Assembly (NCBI GenBank): GCA_037974665.1
Contig: CM075780.1
Coordinates: forward strand, 52,679,594-52,743,593
Reading direction: 5' to 3'
Length of the DNA stretch: 64,000 bases
Origin: Ehretia macrophylla
Lineage: Eukaryota; Streptophyta; Magnoliopsida; Boraginales; Ehretiaceae
In this document: positions 1 through 11,999 of the stretch, piece by piece
Position numbering within the stretch: the first letter of the stretch is position 1
Layout: the number at the start of each line of letters is the position of its first letter
Program-made: the position numbers and the translations under genes
Notes under the pieces: model-generated
Databases searched by the model: none
Seen by the model: only the letters and a program-made list of their open reading frames with translations
What the model was told of the DNA's origin: nothing

Positions 1-1824
1 ATAAACAAATCTATAAAATTGCATAGTTGCTGGAATCTTATGAAATGTATCAAAATAAACCCCTAAATCCACAAAACTCTCACTAAAGCTATGAAATCAT
101 ATACTAATCACATATAAACCAAATTCTCAACTTCTAATTAATAAAGTTAACACAAAATCACTTATTCCATCACCAATAAATTCATACGTATGTATTAAGC
201 TCTCACATTACTACTACAACATATAATCATCTATATAAGCACTTATAACACACTTATACATGATTTCTACGGATCAAAGTAAGCATACACTACAATACAT
301 TTGTATTTACAAATAATACATTCGACAATTGATATTTCACATTTGGGTAATAAAGTAGATCACCCAACCCATAGTAAACATTTACAACATGCTTGACAAG
401 GACTCTACAACACTCAATTAACGAACTAGGTAAGGCACTTCTAATTTATAATTCAGCAGAAGCGTAAATTAATCAAATTGTATGTCTATGTTAACAATCT
501 CTCAATACCCTGTTTTCTATCTAGCAACTAAGCTTATTGAATATAGATAGTTCTAGGTTCAAATGAAGCTCAATTTCGAGTTAAATTCATTGAGTTATAG
601 CCATTTTAGTGCAAGTACTACAAATTGTCCAGTTGCAATGTTTTTCTGGCACATCTCGGAAATAGAAAATTTGGAAGGTCTAAACGTTAGAATATGACTG
701 TTTGTAAAACACAAAGTTTGTTCCCAACTGCCTAATCTAGCTACGATAAAATTTTCGTTTGATTCCGAGGTCGTTTACTATTTTTAAAACATAAAAGAAG
801 TCAGAGGCAGTGAGCTGTCCAATAAATAATTGATAGCTTTCATGGCAAATTCACTTCCTATCTTGCTTCTATAACAGCACAAACCTCAAATACAAGCGCA
901 TAAACAAGATCACATAATACTACAACAATCTAGATCTACAAACCCTAGCATTTATCTTCAAAAATGCAAAATAAATACAAGATATAACAACAAGAACACA
1001 ACAAACCCAAAAGTCTACTCCTAACACATATATCTAGCATTATGAATCAAGATAACAACATTTCTTCAAACTAAATTTAATTTCAAGAATTTAAATCATG
1101 CAAGCACACAACCTCCCTCGCCTTAATTTAGCATATAAGGCTAGAAATGAAGATGAAATGGCAAGAAGAAACTTCTCTATGGATCAAACTTTGCTCAAAT
1201 CCACCAAGGAATGAAGAATCAACCTTGGAAATAGTTTTTCTTCTCTTTTCTCTTATGGCCGAATTTTGTAAGTGTTCTAGGTGTTGTGTGTGTTTTTGTC
1301 TTGCAAAATAATATTTGGTTGAAATAAATAGGCTAAGTCCAATGGTCAAATAACTAAATAAGCAAAGTCAAATAGCATTTGTTTGGTCAAACCCATGTAT
1401 ACAAAGCAGTTTTGACACCTTTTACTAAAATGATCATAACTTATGCTAGAGAACTCCAATTGGTAAACGGTTTGAAGTGTTAGAAACTAGACTCGTAGAG
1501 CTTTCCAACCATATATAATTTGTCACCTAAATATTCCCAATTAGTGCAGTGTGTATGTTTTGTTTTGCAAGAATGATGTTAGGTTGTTATATGCAAAGTC
1601 AACAAGTTAAAGATGACAACTTTGAATACTAAGGCTAAAATTACCTAGGAACCAAAGCTATTTCACATAATTACAAGTTTTCCATTGTAGCCAAAATAGT
1701 AGAAGTCAAAGTCAAAAGTCAACCCAAAATAAAATAAAGTCAAATACCACTTAAAATGCAAATAAAGACTTCTAATTAAATGATTAAAGCATTTAAATAT
1801 GCAATGCATGTTCGAGGTCTCACA
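1..1824 (-). mobile_element. Partial long LTR (family D), truncated by window edge
   Basis: On the minus strand this LTR begins at 1824 with TGTGAGACCTCG and runs leftward past the window start. It is inserted in a copia reverse transcriptase remnant that resumes at 1825. Bases 580-800 resemble 62240-62460 of the solo LTR at 59737-63395 (shared phrases such as GGAAGGTC and AACGTTAGAAT), which places it in the same broad LTR superfamily. The palindrome's outer left limit (695) is inside it. The far end is not in the window, so I cannot tell whether it is solo. The small ORF at 1128-1349 (minus) lies within the LTR, and I do not regard it as a gene. Confidence 0.7.
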
Positions 1825-2100
1825 CGAACTTGCGTTTGTCACATACTACAGTTATTATATCTGGCGAATGGATATTAAAGCTATGCTCCCAGATAGTTAT
1901 CAAGGAGAAGATGTCTATATGGAACGATTATAAGTTTTAAATCCAAGTATGATCGAGTATGTAAGCTTCACATACTTAGAGCATCTTATATAGTGATGAA
2001 ATAATAGAGATTGTTTTCATCAGATATGAAGATGAATCCTGTGTGTTTACAATGAGGTTAGTGGGAGCGTGTCCATTTACCATATATTGTATATTGATGA
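1825..2100 (+). pseudogene. Ty1/copia reverse transcriptase remnant, N-terminal part (left arm)
   Basis: A degenerate stretch that reads, across several frames, like the start of a plant copia RT. A YY-YIW-RMDIK-like segment near 1845-1885 corresponds to the family motif around the first catalytic Asp. A GEDVYME-like segment follows near 1905-1925, and near 2030-2100 there is an ESCVY-like segment followed by IYH-ILYIDD. The last codons are the catalytic YxDD motif, and a solo LTR is inserted exactly there (GATGA duplicated at 2096-2100 and 5467-5471). Stops and frameshifts make it non-functional. It continues at 5472. The mirror copy is 44387-44661. Confidence 0.75.
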
Positions 2101-2774
2101 TGTCACGCCCCAACCCGACCTATAGAGGCTAGACTGGGGTATGATCTAATCATTCTCGTTATTTTACGACCATAACCGATTAACGAAGGTTAAGCTTATC
2201 TGTTAGACTAGAACCTCAAACGTTTTTCAAAAAATCGGCAGCATGACGACTGTATTTAGGACCTTTGGTTTGACCTATTTTCTAAAACGCCTCAAAAACT
2301 TTCAATCATTGATTCGATTCCAGCTAACACCCCTACTTATAATCAACCGATATGCCTATTGATCTAACTCGGAAGTCTCATTTGATTAATAAGCCTAACG
2401 AGATAACTATGCTCCACTTATTTGTCAATTCCTATTACACAAGCACTTGTTATCCTTTAGCCTATGAATAGGTAGCTGGTTAAGACTAGATAGATTCATC
2501 TTATTTGATTCTTTACCTAATGCTTCATATGCCTATGATAGTTACTAATTCAAAATAGTGATAACAATCATCCAAATAAAGTGTCTGTCTAGTTATAATC
2601 AGTACAAGTCAAAATTAGACCCCAAATTATAACGGGGGTCTTTTACAATAACAACAAAGTAGTCTTCATAACAAACAACAACGTTCACAAAATAGCCACA
2701 GTCAAGCAAGGCACATAAGGCATGCAATCATTCCAAGGAATCATCAATAGGCACATTTTCCTCGGGTACTTGTT

Positions 2775-2850
2775 CCAGATCTTCTTCACTTGTGATGATG
2801 AAAGAGGGTGAGTCCTTATGAACTCAGCGAGGGAAAACGAGAAATAACGT
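2775..2850 (-). promoter_or_regulatory. Shared LTR block B (CTGAG / CTCACC / pyrimidine tract / CAGGT)
   Basis: Read on the minus strand it contains a CGCTGAGTTC half, a short loop, a GGACTCACC half, a pyrimidine-rich run and CAAG/CAGGT-like bases. The same order occurs in the other LTR families at 6840-6900, 12350-12440, 12990-13060, 33440-33515, 34050-34110, 39590-39650, 43655-43705 and 60325-60420. It resembles a 3' splice acceptor next to a small inverted repeat. The function is inferred. Confidence 0.5.
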
Positions 2851-3059
2851 TTTAAAACTCCTTTTCGGTTAATCTTATGAAAATCCCTTTTTGAAAACAT
2901 GTCACATAATACAAATAATAAAGTGCGCAAAGTATAAGAATCAAATTGAACAACAAATACAATTACCAATCATTTCAAGGATTCGGTGAGCTTTCGCTCT
3001 CGAGTTTATTTCCATTAACATTTGTTGCGGCCGACTTCAATCATCCACTTATTACTCCA

Positions 3060-3240
3060 AATGAGTATACTCCGGATTGTACACCAAACCTACGACCCAA
3101 CTCTCCGAGGGTGGAATGCCAAGCGAGAGAGGGAATTGGACCATGGTAATCACGGGAGCACCAGCAAGCCCTATGTCGCCCGGCGTTCGTGAATCGCTAC
3201 CATGCTACAATGAAAGGTTGCAATCTTGTACGCAATGCAC
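3060..3240 (-). repeat. Shared LTR block A (GGTTGCAACC block), copy in LTR A
   Basis: A roughly 180-bp block that stays recognisable across otherwise unrelated LTRs. Here it includes GTATACTCCGGATTGTACAC, an ACGACCCAACTCTCCGAGGG stretch, a GCAAGCCCTATGTCGCCCGG stretch and GGTTGCAATC. Other copies are at about 7100-7310, 13310-13480, 33000-33180, 39175-39390, 43255-43440 and 60610-60790. ORFs at 3077-3268 and 43219-43464 are readings of this block. It may be an RNA structure or enhancer; no protein reading is conserved between copies. Confidence 0.7.
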
Positions 3241-5215
3241 AATTATACCATTTAACAATTCACATTAGGAAGACAACAAAGTAGGTTGCCTCTGAGCAAT
3301 TACAAGATCACACATTGTCAAGTAAACACACGAGGCATGCTTTGACATGTACTTTCACTTTGTAGAACACTTAGAGGTATATGAACATTAAACGAGCAGC
3401 CAAGTAACACATATAAATCAAATCATATAACTCATTTCGGGTACATATATCAAGTGTTGAGGTCATACAAGCATGCAACGACACGTACACAAAACCAGGT
3501 GCAAGAATAGATCATTTATCAACAGGCAATCATCGAAAATCATGTTTAGGGCTATAAGGATAATTACGGGCAGCCTATTAACAATCCTCAACATCAATTC
3601 AATGTCACACAAGAATGGTTTATGACTTGGGAGTCTACGTGGCCATTAGGGTTTATAAGGCCCTGCTCAGGAGTCGGTTTTGTTTGCTAAACCACCACAA
3701 TTGACACTTAAACTATTTCAAGCATACTTAGCAATTATTGGACAGCCTACTAACCAATCAATTGAACACATTTAACCATAGGATCAACACTTAGCAAGTA
3801 TTCATAAGCAATAGGGCCTCAATTTCGTGCTACACGTGTGATTAAGCAACAATTCATCATGTAACTAAACCCAAGCCATGCATCAATCAATTAAGCATCC
3901 TCTACCAACCAAAACAGCCTACACAACTTCTAATTGCCACAATTCCAAGCATTCAATACCACAAGTAAAGTTTCAACATGATTCAAAGCATATTACCAAG
4001 CCAAAAATCCTACTGCAATGGTTTGTTTTTCCACATTCATTTAGCCAAGAAAATAACCTCCAAATTCAGTGAACCAAATGTCAAATTGAAGCTTAATGAG
4101 TACTTTAAATCTAGGAACAAACCTTGCTGCATTTAGAGTTCGGACTTAGGAGTTATGGCCAAAAACACTTCGTTCTACCAGGTCAATAATCTGCCAAAAA
4201 AATGAGTTTGCATATTTCTAAGTTTCTAGCCAAAATCAAGCCATGCATGAGTAGATAAGCTTATATACATACATATACAATAACTACAGAGGTAACTACA
4301 ACCATATGAGAGTATGCATGTGAGTTTTGAAAGCATTTAAAAGGTTTTAACCCTCACCTTAGCTTATTAATGGATGAAAATGCAAGGTTGCTTTTTGAAT
4401 CGCACAAAAGGTCCTCTTTCCCTGCTTTGGCTGAGTAGTGGCTTGACTTTCCTTAAATCCTAGCTTAGTTAGCTTGTGTAGGAGATGTGCATGTGTGTGA
4501 AATCAAAAGACAAGGAAGAAAACCATCAAAACTTACCTTAGGTCGAAAATGATGAGTTTTGTGAGCTTGTGGGAGATTTTCTTGCTTTGCTTGCTATGGT
4601 TGAACTTATTAGAATCCTTGAGAGCCTAGGTGAGTCTTAGAGATTAAAATTTCAGTCTTGGAAGCTCAAGGGAGCCATGGCCGAGAGAGTGAGAGAATGG
4701 GAGAGAATGAGAGAGAGTTTGAGAGAGAAATGGTGTTGAATTGTTTGTATAAGTGTGGCATGTATGTGTGTCGACCTTGGGCTTGCAAAATCTGAAATTT
4801 CTTTTGTCATTTGTGCATTTTGAATTGTGAGGACCATGCTTGGTGAGTAGGCCGAGAAAGGGTAGCTTGGGTAGGGTGCTTAGGAGTTTTTTATGCATTG
4901 TGTCTTGTGTTTGTGTCATAGAATGTCTAGGATAATTAATAAATTGTGCAAAGCTAGTCAAAATGCCTACACATGGTCGGCCAAGGCATGTAATTTGAGC
5001 ATTTTTGTGTTATTTTTTTATTGTATAATGTTGTATTATAGTATTAGTGTTATAGGTTTTTGTGTGCATGGGTTTTAGAATAAGAATAAAGAATAAAGAA
5101 TGTTTGAACATTAAAATATTGAGTTGAATTTGACATAGGATTAAAATAAGAGTTAGTGGTGTTTGTAGGATTATTTTATAGTCTAGTATTTTGTGTAGGA
5201 TTCTTTATTGATTAG

Positions 5216-5455
5216 CGTGCAGACACATTTTCCTATGTCTAGGGCATGCACTACGAGGTAAGGCACGAACTCTAAGACAAATGCACGAATTTCAAAGTAA
5301 ATGCACGCAACCCTAAATGAATGCACGTAAATCAATGCAAGACACTTAATTCAATGCAATGCACGTAATTTCAAGGTATGACTCTTGGACCTAGGTTAGG
5401 GCACGCAGTTCAAGGTTAAAGCACACGAATTGAGGTGACGCACGCAAATAGAGGC
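5216..5455 (-). repeat. Minisatellite at the start of LTR A
   Basis: About ten degenerate copies of a 22-24-bp unit around GCACG-AATTCAAGGTAAAT (sense strand: TTACGTGCATT...). It lies in the first 250 bases of the LTR in sense orientation. The same array is at about 41035-41265 in the right arm. Confidence 0.75.
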
Positions 5456-5471
5456 TGGGTCTCACAGATGA

Positions 5472-6420
5472 CATTTCAGACAATGGAAAAGATAAAGTGA
5501 CTTATTTGTTAGACTTGAGTCTAGTTGAGTAATATTCCATAAAACTTGGGACGAGCCTATTATATCTCAGAAATTTGTGTCTATAGGGATAGAGCGAAGG
5601 GATCAAATTAGGCTTATATCATAACGTGTACATTGAACGAATCTTGAAAAAATTCAAGATGAAGAATTCTAAGAATTGTTTGGTCTCCAGCCTCTGAGGT
5701 GGGGTATCCGTCTTTTCTTTTAAAATGTCTCCAATATTAGATGAAGTAAAAGGCAACGATGGGTTGTGTTCCTTATGCTTCAACCATAGTCAGTCTACTA
5801 TATGCTATGGGATGTACACAGTTTGATATAGATCCTGATGTAAAATGGTATGAGCAGATATCAGTCTGATCCAAGTGAATAACTAAGGATCTTATGGAAA
5901 TAATGAATTTCGTGGGGACGAATTCACTGATTCTATTGTATATATAGATAAAGAAAATAGAGAGTTAATATTTGGAATTGTCTTATATGTAATAAAGAAA
6001 TAGTAAGTTAGAAATAGTTCCGAACTACTAGTGATTGTTGACTTTATTGCCGAAGTCGAATACATTATAGCACTTAATGTTGCATTAATAGAAGTTTGAA
6101 TAGGAAAAGTTCTTCATAGAACTTAAGATGGTTTCAATCATTGAATCGTCATTAACGGTAACAATAAGGTTGATGCACCAATTAAAGGAACCTAGATCTC
6201 ATCGAAGATCCAAACACATGAAAAATGAGTTTTTCATATTATTTGAGAAATTATTACTCGAAAGAATATAAATCTTGCAGAAAGTTTCCTACATTGAAAA
6301 TATAGTTGACCCACAGATCCTGTAAGACCAGTCACAGTTAATCACCATCTTGGAGAAGATAAGTATATGATACGAGTGTATGATGCACTTATCCTATGAG
6401 AGATAACATTAGTGCAAGTG
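5472..6420 (+). pseudogene. Ty1/copia RT C-terminal part and RNase H remnant (left arm)
   Basis: Continues the copia reading after the solo LTR. Near 5625-5680 a YIERILKKFKMKNSK segment matches the plant copia RT thumb region. Near 5700-5880 there are traces of the GIPYASAIGS/MYAM region. Near 6050-6330 RNase H features appear: an AEY-ia-like segment, HQLKEPRSHRRSKHMKNEF-like residues and an LLLERINLAE-like segment. Many stops and frameshifts show it is dead. Next comes a GTGGGAGGT polypurine tract (about 6416-6426) and then the 3' LTR at 6427. The order RT, RNase H, PPT, LTR without integrase downstream is that of copia. The mirror copy is 40060-41013, on the minus strand. Confidence 0.8.
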
Positions 6421-6426
6421 GGAGGT

Positions 6427-6465
6427 TGTTAGAGATATGCCCTAATGCTATAGTTAGATGACCTA
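6427..6465 (+). mobile_element. Copia 3' LTR, first 39 bases (left arm)
   Basis: Starts TGTTAGAGATATGCCC directly after the polypurine tract AAGTGGGAGGT. The LTR is then interrupted by the family-B solo LTR and resumes at 9747. In the right arm (about 40020-40059) the first bases are mutated. Confidence 0.75.
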
Positions 6466-9400
6466 TGTAACGACCCCAACCCGACCCTTCTCAAGATTAG
6501 GTCAGAGTCTTCACTCACTGTCGTTGTGGTAACATGTACATAATTTGCTACCACATTAGGAGGAAGAATATATAGAGAACTTTTATTAACTAACTATTAC
6601 ACAATAGTTTAAGTCCAAAAGGGTGTTATATAAGTTACACCACTACCCGAGACACAAAAACTACCCTGCCGCTCTACAAATTAGGGTTTCAACAATAGCT
6701 ATCCCTCTCTACCCAAGGGTAATACAGGTAAACTTTAGCCTTTCAACTTGGATCATACAGTAGAACATGTTAGGCAAGAAACTTTGAGCACATAGTCAAC
6801 CAACATCGGCACATAATAACAACTTCTATTTCAAGCTAAATTGCACCTGCAAGGGGAGGGGGAAAAAGAGGGTGAGCTCTTTGAAAGCTTAGTGAGGATG
6901 GAATAGGAGAAGTTTTGAAAACATTTTTGGAGCTTTTGAAAACCATGATGCAATGCAATACAAGCGCGATAACATCAATTCACTGTTAATATACAATTAA
7001 TGATAAGAGACAATTATATATCACGTTGGAAATGATACATTTTAATATCACTTCAGTTGAGGTGACTAGCCTCAAATCACGATTTCAACTTTTTATCTCT
7101 CCCCAATAGGGTACTCCAGATTGTACCTGAAACCAATGACCCAACTCTCTGAAGGCGGTACTAGTCCCAAGCGAGAGAAAGCTCTCCAAGGGCGGTAGTG
7201 GTCCCAAGCAAGAGAGGGAATATGACCACGATAGTCACAAAAGCACCGACAAGCCCTATGCCACCTGGTGTTCGTGAATGCTATCGTGCCTGAGGTTGCA
7301 ACCCCTAATTCCAGTAGCACACAAGCATACACAAGTAACCACATAACACACGATTGATAATACTTTTGCAAATTTATGATAACGCAATTCGATAATCACA
7401 TAAGTAGGGAACAACAAAAGAGTTTGTCCCCGAACAAGTACCTTTAACAATTAGAAATATTTATACAAGTAGACAACAGAATGTAATCTATATCAACTCA
7501 TTGTTATCACTTAAACATTCAATAAATACTATCTCAATTGATAACCAATAGATAATCAATAACAAGAATAGATAACTTATACATATATACTATGAACCAG
7601 GTAAATTCCAGTCTCAATTAGTTAGGCCGATTATAATTAGATGTTCTTTGCTAAAATTACCTTATTACGGAAAACTAATCGTTTACTGGATCTTGAACTA
7701 ACATTCTAGCTAATTAAGCTATTTCATAGGGTTTCTTTCCTATTAATCTTAATTAAATATAAAACCTACTTAGCAAGAAATAACAATTTTATTTAGTTAC
7801 TCATTTTAAATTTCAGTCAACCTCTTAATCTTGCTAGTAATACTTACGGTTTATCTACCACATAAATGACCGAAAGCTGGTTTAGCAACTAATCCTATAT
7901 CTACGATAAGCTGTTTGTAAGAACACACAATAATAATAAACTAATTTATAATTATGTAATACAACTTAGAATAAAACTTACTTAGCGAAAAATAATGATA
8001 ATTTATTTAGTTCCTATTTTAAATTCCTATTCCACTTATTAGTAACCATTCTTTTAAATCCTATCTAAGTTCAACAGGTATATAGTAGTATCTACCTATA
8101 AAAGTCTACAAGATAGGTTAAAATTAAGCATAGTCTTATGATACAAAATATCATGCACAACTAGCTTATCTTATTTAGCAATCCTATGGGAACAGTAATC
8201 CTTTCGTAATATACCCTCACAAACCATTCATGCAAACCATGTCAGAAGCAAAACTATAAACACTTATACAGTAATGATGCTGCCTTTAAGTAAAATTTTC
8301 TCACCTTAATTATGTTGTTGCTGCTGTAAGCTTAATCGAAGTGTTTCTATGCTAATCGTATAAGTGTAGTGGTTCTTATATAGGGTCTTTGCCACAATGT
8401 AATTGGCTCATGTGATACTAGAATTGATTCAATGATAGAGATAGACTCATGATTAAATCTTTGGCTTGGTAATCATATGATAACATGTCAATGCTTACTT
8501 GCTCGATGGTGATTGCTTTAAGTGGGCAACTATATTCTTTAGCTAATACACTTGGCTTTGCTTTGACTATGCTACCTAACTACAAAACCAAAGCTAATTA
8601 AAATAAACACTTAAGTGGGCATGAAACAGGCTGCTGCGTAGCATGTTGCATGGTTTAGGCTTTAATAACTAATACATGTAGCTGATATTGGTAATAGACT
8701 TGGTGACGAGTGTACTAGGCAGTGAGGTGTTTGATATGGCAATAGTTTTGCTGAATCAGTGCAATGAGAATGTGATGTGTGGTATAGTAATTATTATGGT
8801 TAGGATATGTATGAGTAGTGTAATGATATCATAGGTTAATGATGAGCTTGAAAGATAAGGCTGCGTGATGTGATGTTGTTTCTTTAGCGACTATATTATT
8901 CGAAGCTCTGATGATTTAGGAATATTTGGGAGATAATATTATCTAGCAAAGTCAACAACTAATAAATCCTATTAAGAATCAATGAGTTATATTCTAAAAT
9001 GCTATATTTATCTTTCATTCTAGTGGAAAGTATTTCTAATTTTATTAGTAAGCAGGTAGTAACAGACCTAATAAACCCTAGTATTCCTAAAAATTTCATT
9101 TGTACTTATTAAACTAATTTTCCTTCTTTTAGGATTGTCATATAGTTATCACTTGGTCACTAGATCATTTTTCCCAGTAAACTTCTATATCCAGCTAAGA
9201 CAATTAATTAATAGAACAAACCAAGTAGATCATATATTAACATAGTTCTTTAACTAAGGTAAAGGTTTTCAGTAACAACCCTAAGTATATTTCTAAGTGT
9301 TAGTATTAAAGGGAATGACTTGATATATTATCCTTTTACTTTATAAGCCAGAACAATATTTTCTTATAATTCTACATGCTTAAATTGATTAACCTAGTTT

Positions 9401-9741
9401 CATTATCTATAACTTCATATTGTCCGTATGTACTTTGAAAATTATTATAAGCTATATTATTTCCCATAAATTCCCATATTGTAACTAAGATAATTAATCA
9501 ATAGGTTATTTAATTCAAATGACAAATAAAGTACGAACATTAATATTTCTAACTTTTTAACGTTCAAACTATCCAAATGCATCTAACAAGTTATTATTTC
9601 CTCCTTAATTGAAACGAATGCCTAGTTTGATATGTTTTCTAATTTTAATTTAATTCCTAATATAGGAAATACGAACACCAACCACATTAATAATACCTAA
9701 ATAATATACTAATGCTCGGGATTTGAGTACCAGTCCTTACA
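6466..9741 (-). mobile_element. Solo LTR, family B (left arm), TSD ACCTA
   Basis: A 3,276-bp LTR, plus-strand start TGTAACGACC and end CCAGTCCTTACA, with a perfect 5-bp duplication ACCTA (6461-6465, 9742-9746). It is inserted 39 bases into a copia LTR. On the minus strand it starts TGTAAGGAC and ends GGTCGTTACA. It carries block B at 6840-6900 and block A at 7100-7310, where block A has a short internal duplication (GAGAGAAAGCTCTCCAAGGGCGG). No coding domains were seen; the ORFs at 7093-7450 are readings of block A. The right-arm copy (36748-40019) has one base of each duplication changed. Confidence 0.93.
7100..7310 (-). repeat. Shared LTR block A, copy in LTR B
   Basis: Contains GGTACTCCAGATTGTACC, GACCCAACTCTC, GAGAGGGAAT, CGACAAGCCCTATGCCACC and GAGGTTGCAACC. 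The motif order is the same as in the other copies, although the surrounding LTR differs. Confidence 0.7.
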
Positions 9742-9746
9742 ACCTA

Positions 9747-11999
9747 TATAGGGATATTTTGATATGTATGTGTATCTTTCATCATGGCATTTAGTGGACA
9801 TTCATATTCTCCGTCTATAATATATGATTGAGTCCTTAGTGTTTCTTCAGAGGAGAAATATATTCTAAAAGTGTTTAGAATACGTCGGCAAATTTCTTTG
9901 ATATGATAAACACTAGAACTAATTTGTAGCCCTTAGATTATTTACCCAGGACTAGAATAATTGAGTACGAGCTATTATATTTAGTTACCTTTGATTAACA
10001 TAGGGATATTAATGTAAAAGATCACGAGCCTTGTGCTATAACAACATGGAGATGCGATTAACTTATATATGAGTGATCATTAGTGGAATGGATCATTGAA
10101 TATGGCGTAGATAATAAATTACATAACTTCGGATTAATAGTTTGTTATCTGTTCCAGATTGTGCAAATTAATCCTTTGACTTCAGAAATTACAACTGCCG
10201 GATATATCAGGGGCTAAATATAATGTTTGGACAAAGCTCGCCTTCATAAAGTTAGGATACGGCCTCTCGCAGTTTAATCTTGTGATATAAAGACTGAAAG
10301 GTAGTTGTTAAGATAGGATCCGTTAACCTCCAACGTGAGGAGATGTTCTATGTGCTCTTATTACGGTCGATGAACGAGGAAGTCCTTGACTAAGGCGTGA
10401 GTGATTGATGGAAATGGGTTTTTCTATAGTGTCATCTCTCATTCCACTGTTTAGATCTAAGCATAGAATTGGTTTAGTGGACTTAATTGTATTATGTTCC
10501 CCACAACGATCAGGACATTTTAATGAAAGAATCGGACTACACACTAATTCGTGACTATAAATGGATTCATATAAGTGGGACTTCATTTATCGTATAAATT
10601 GTCTTGACACGTATGTTGCTATGTATCACTCTTGAACGTGAGAGTATTTCAGAGAATGACGAAGACATTCTCCGGAATAGATTAAAAGCGTTTAATAATC
10701 CCTCATCGCTATACGGTTATGAATCTAGAATATTACACACTTAACAATATCATTAATAGAATAATCGATGAGCTTATATGTAATTTAGAAAGAACGTTAA
10801 AAAGTTAACATCATTCCTTTTGGTCATTAAAAGTTAATGGGACAATTATGTAATTATTGGAAGTATTGGTCTGATTATGTAATTAGTAATAGTATTGGGC
10901 CGTGTTGGTGTGATTGTTGAGAGTATTGAGTGTTTGAGTTATTACCAAAAGTTTTGGGGCCATTGTGTAATTATTAAAAAGTATTTTGAATTAATTATTC
11001 TAATAGAGATTAGAATTAATTAATTAATTACAAAAATTAGTGGACATATATGTACATGTGGCATGTACATGTAAGCATATGTGGAAGATTGGATTGCATG
11101 GCTAGGATTTGCCAAGTCATCAATCCAAATCATCTAGTGATGATGTCACATCGCACTAATTTAAAATAGATGGCCAAGATTTAATCTTGAAAAGTATAGC
11201 CTTTGTATGGCTTGCTTTGGTAATGATAGCTAATGCATGTGGATTAGGAGAGAGAAAACCTTTTGGACACTCAAACACTCAAGCTAAAGACAAGATCAAT
11301 GATAGAGATTAAGCTAAGTTTTCTCTCCTCTCTCCTACACGGCTACACACACAAAGCAAGAGAAGATTATTATCTTCACTAACACACACATACACTCACG
11401 GCATTGAGCTTGAAGATGAACAAGAGTTAGAAAGTTTTTGACATATTTTCTTACTTCTTGTTCTCGGCCCAAGCAAAAGAAAAAGAAATGAGTGTTTATT
11501 TTATCTTTTAACACACATATAAGCTAATATCACTAAAGACAAGCTAGCACATTTAGTCTTTGAGCGTAGATTGTTCTTGGATGTTTGGTGTTTCTGCCTA
11601 GATCCTTCACACTTGAGGAAGAGCTAGTCCGCATCATCAAAGACATTCTACAAGTTGTTGGCTATCTACAAGAGGTATAACTACACCTATACCTTTGTCT
11701 TTATATATATAGTTTATATATATTGAAATGCATGTTAGTTTTTATGGACATTACTTGAAGATCACATATGAATACAAAGGTTATGGAGTAGAAATTTTTG
11801 AAAAGACATGCTTCTAGTTTCGGCCATAGGGGTTTTGTGATTTGCATGTTTTCTTTGACGATCCTACAACTATATGTTGTGTTTTCCTTCATTGGATTCA
11901 TGAGGAAAGACATGTACATGGTCTTGGATCATAATAACCAAGCATGAATTATCATTAAAGATGCTACTGTTGAATTGACCAATTTAGGTAAAGAGGATT
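9747..11999 (+). mobile_element. Copia 3' LTR, remainder, and downstream flank (left arm)
   Basis: Continues the LTR that begins at 6427. It has no coding domain. The minus-strand ORF at 10323-10586 and its mirror at 35902-36165 are the longest in this stretch but match no family I recognise. I could not place the LTR's 3' end with certainty; the sequence around 11680-11700 (before the TATATATAG run) is a plausible end. Bases 11700-11999 may then be flanking DNA. The minus ORF 11701-11919 has a conserved mirror at 34570-34788 but no recognisable product. Confidence 0.55.

Larger units (their letters stand above)
2101..5466 (-). mobile_element. Solo LTR, family A (left arm), TSD GATGA
   Basis: A 3,366-bp LTR with TG...CA ends: plus-strand start TGTCACGCCCC, end GGTCTCACA. 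It is flanked by a perfect 5-bp duplication GATGA (2096-2100, 5467-5471). No internal retrotransposon domain lies between the ends, so it is a solo LTR left by LTR-LTR recombination. It sits inside the YxDD codons of a copia RT, antisense to it. It carries both blocks shared by the long LTRs here: the GGTTGCAA block (about 3060-3240) and the acceptor-like block (about 2775-2850). ORFs at 2685-2969, 2946-3149, 3878-4072 and 4644-5078 are LTR sequence without recognised domains. The mirror copy is 41019-44386. Confidence 0.93.

Noticed and set aside
5216-5455. CRISPR-like array
   Set aside because: Units are degenerate and contiguous without unique spacers, in a plant LTR; it is a minisatellite.
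10323-10586. 87-aa minus ORF (mirror 35902-36165) as a gene
   Set aside because: It lies in copia LTR or flank sequence, has no recognised domain, and residue changes between arms look unconstrained.
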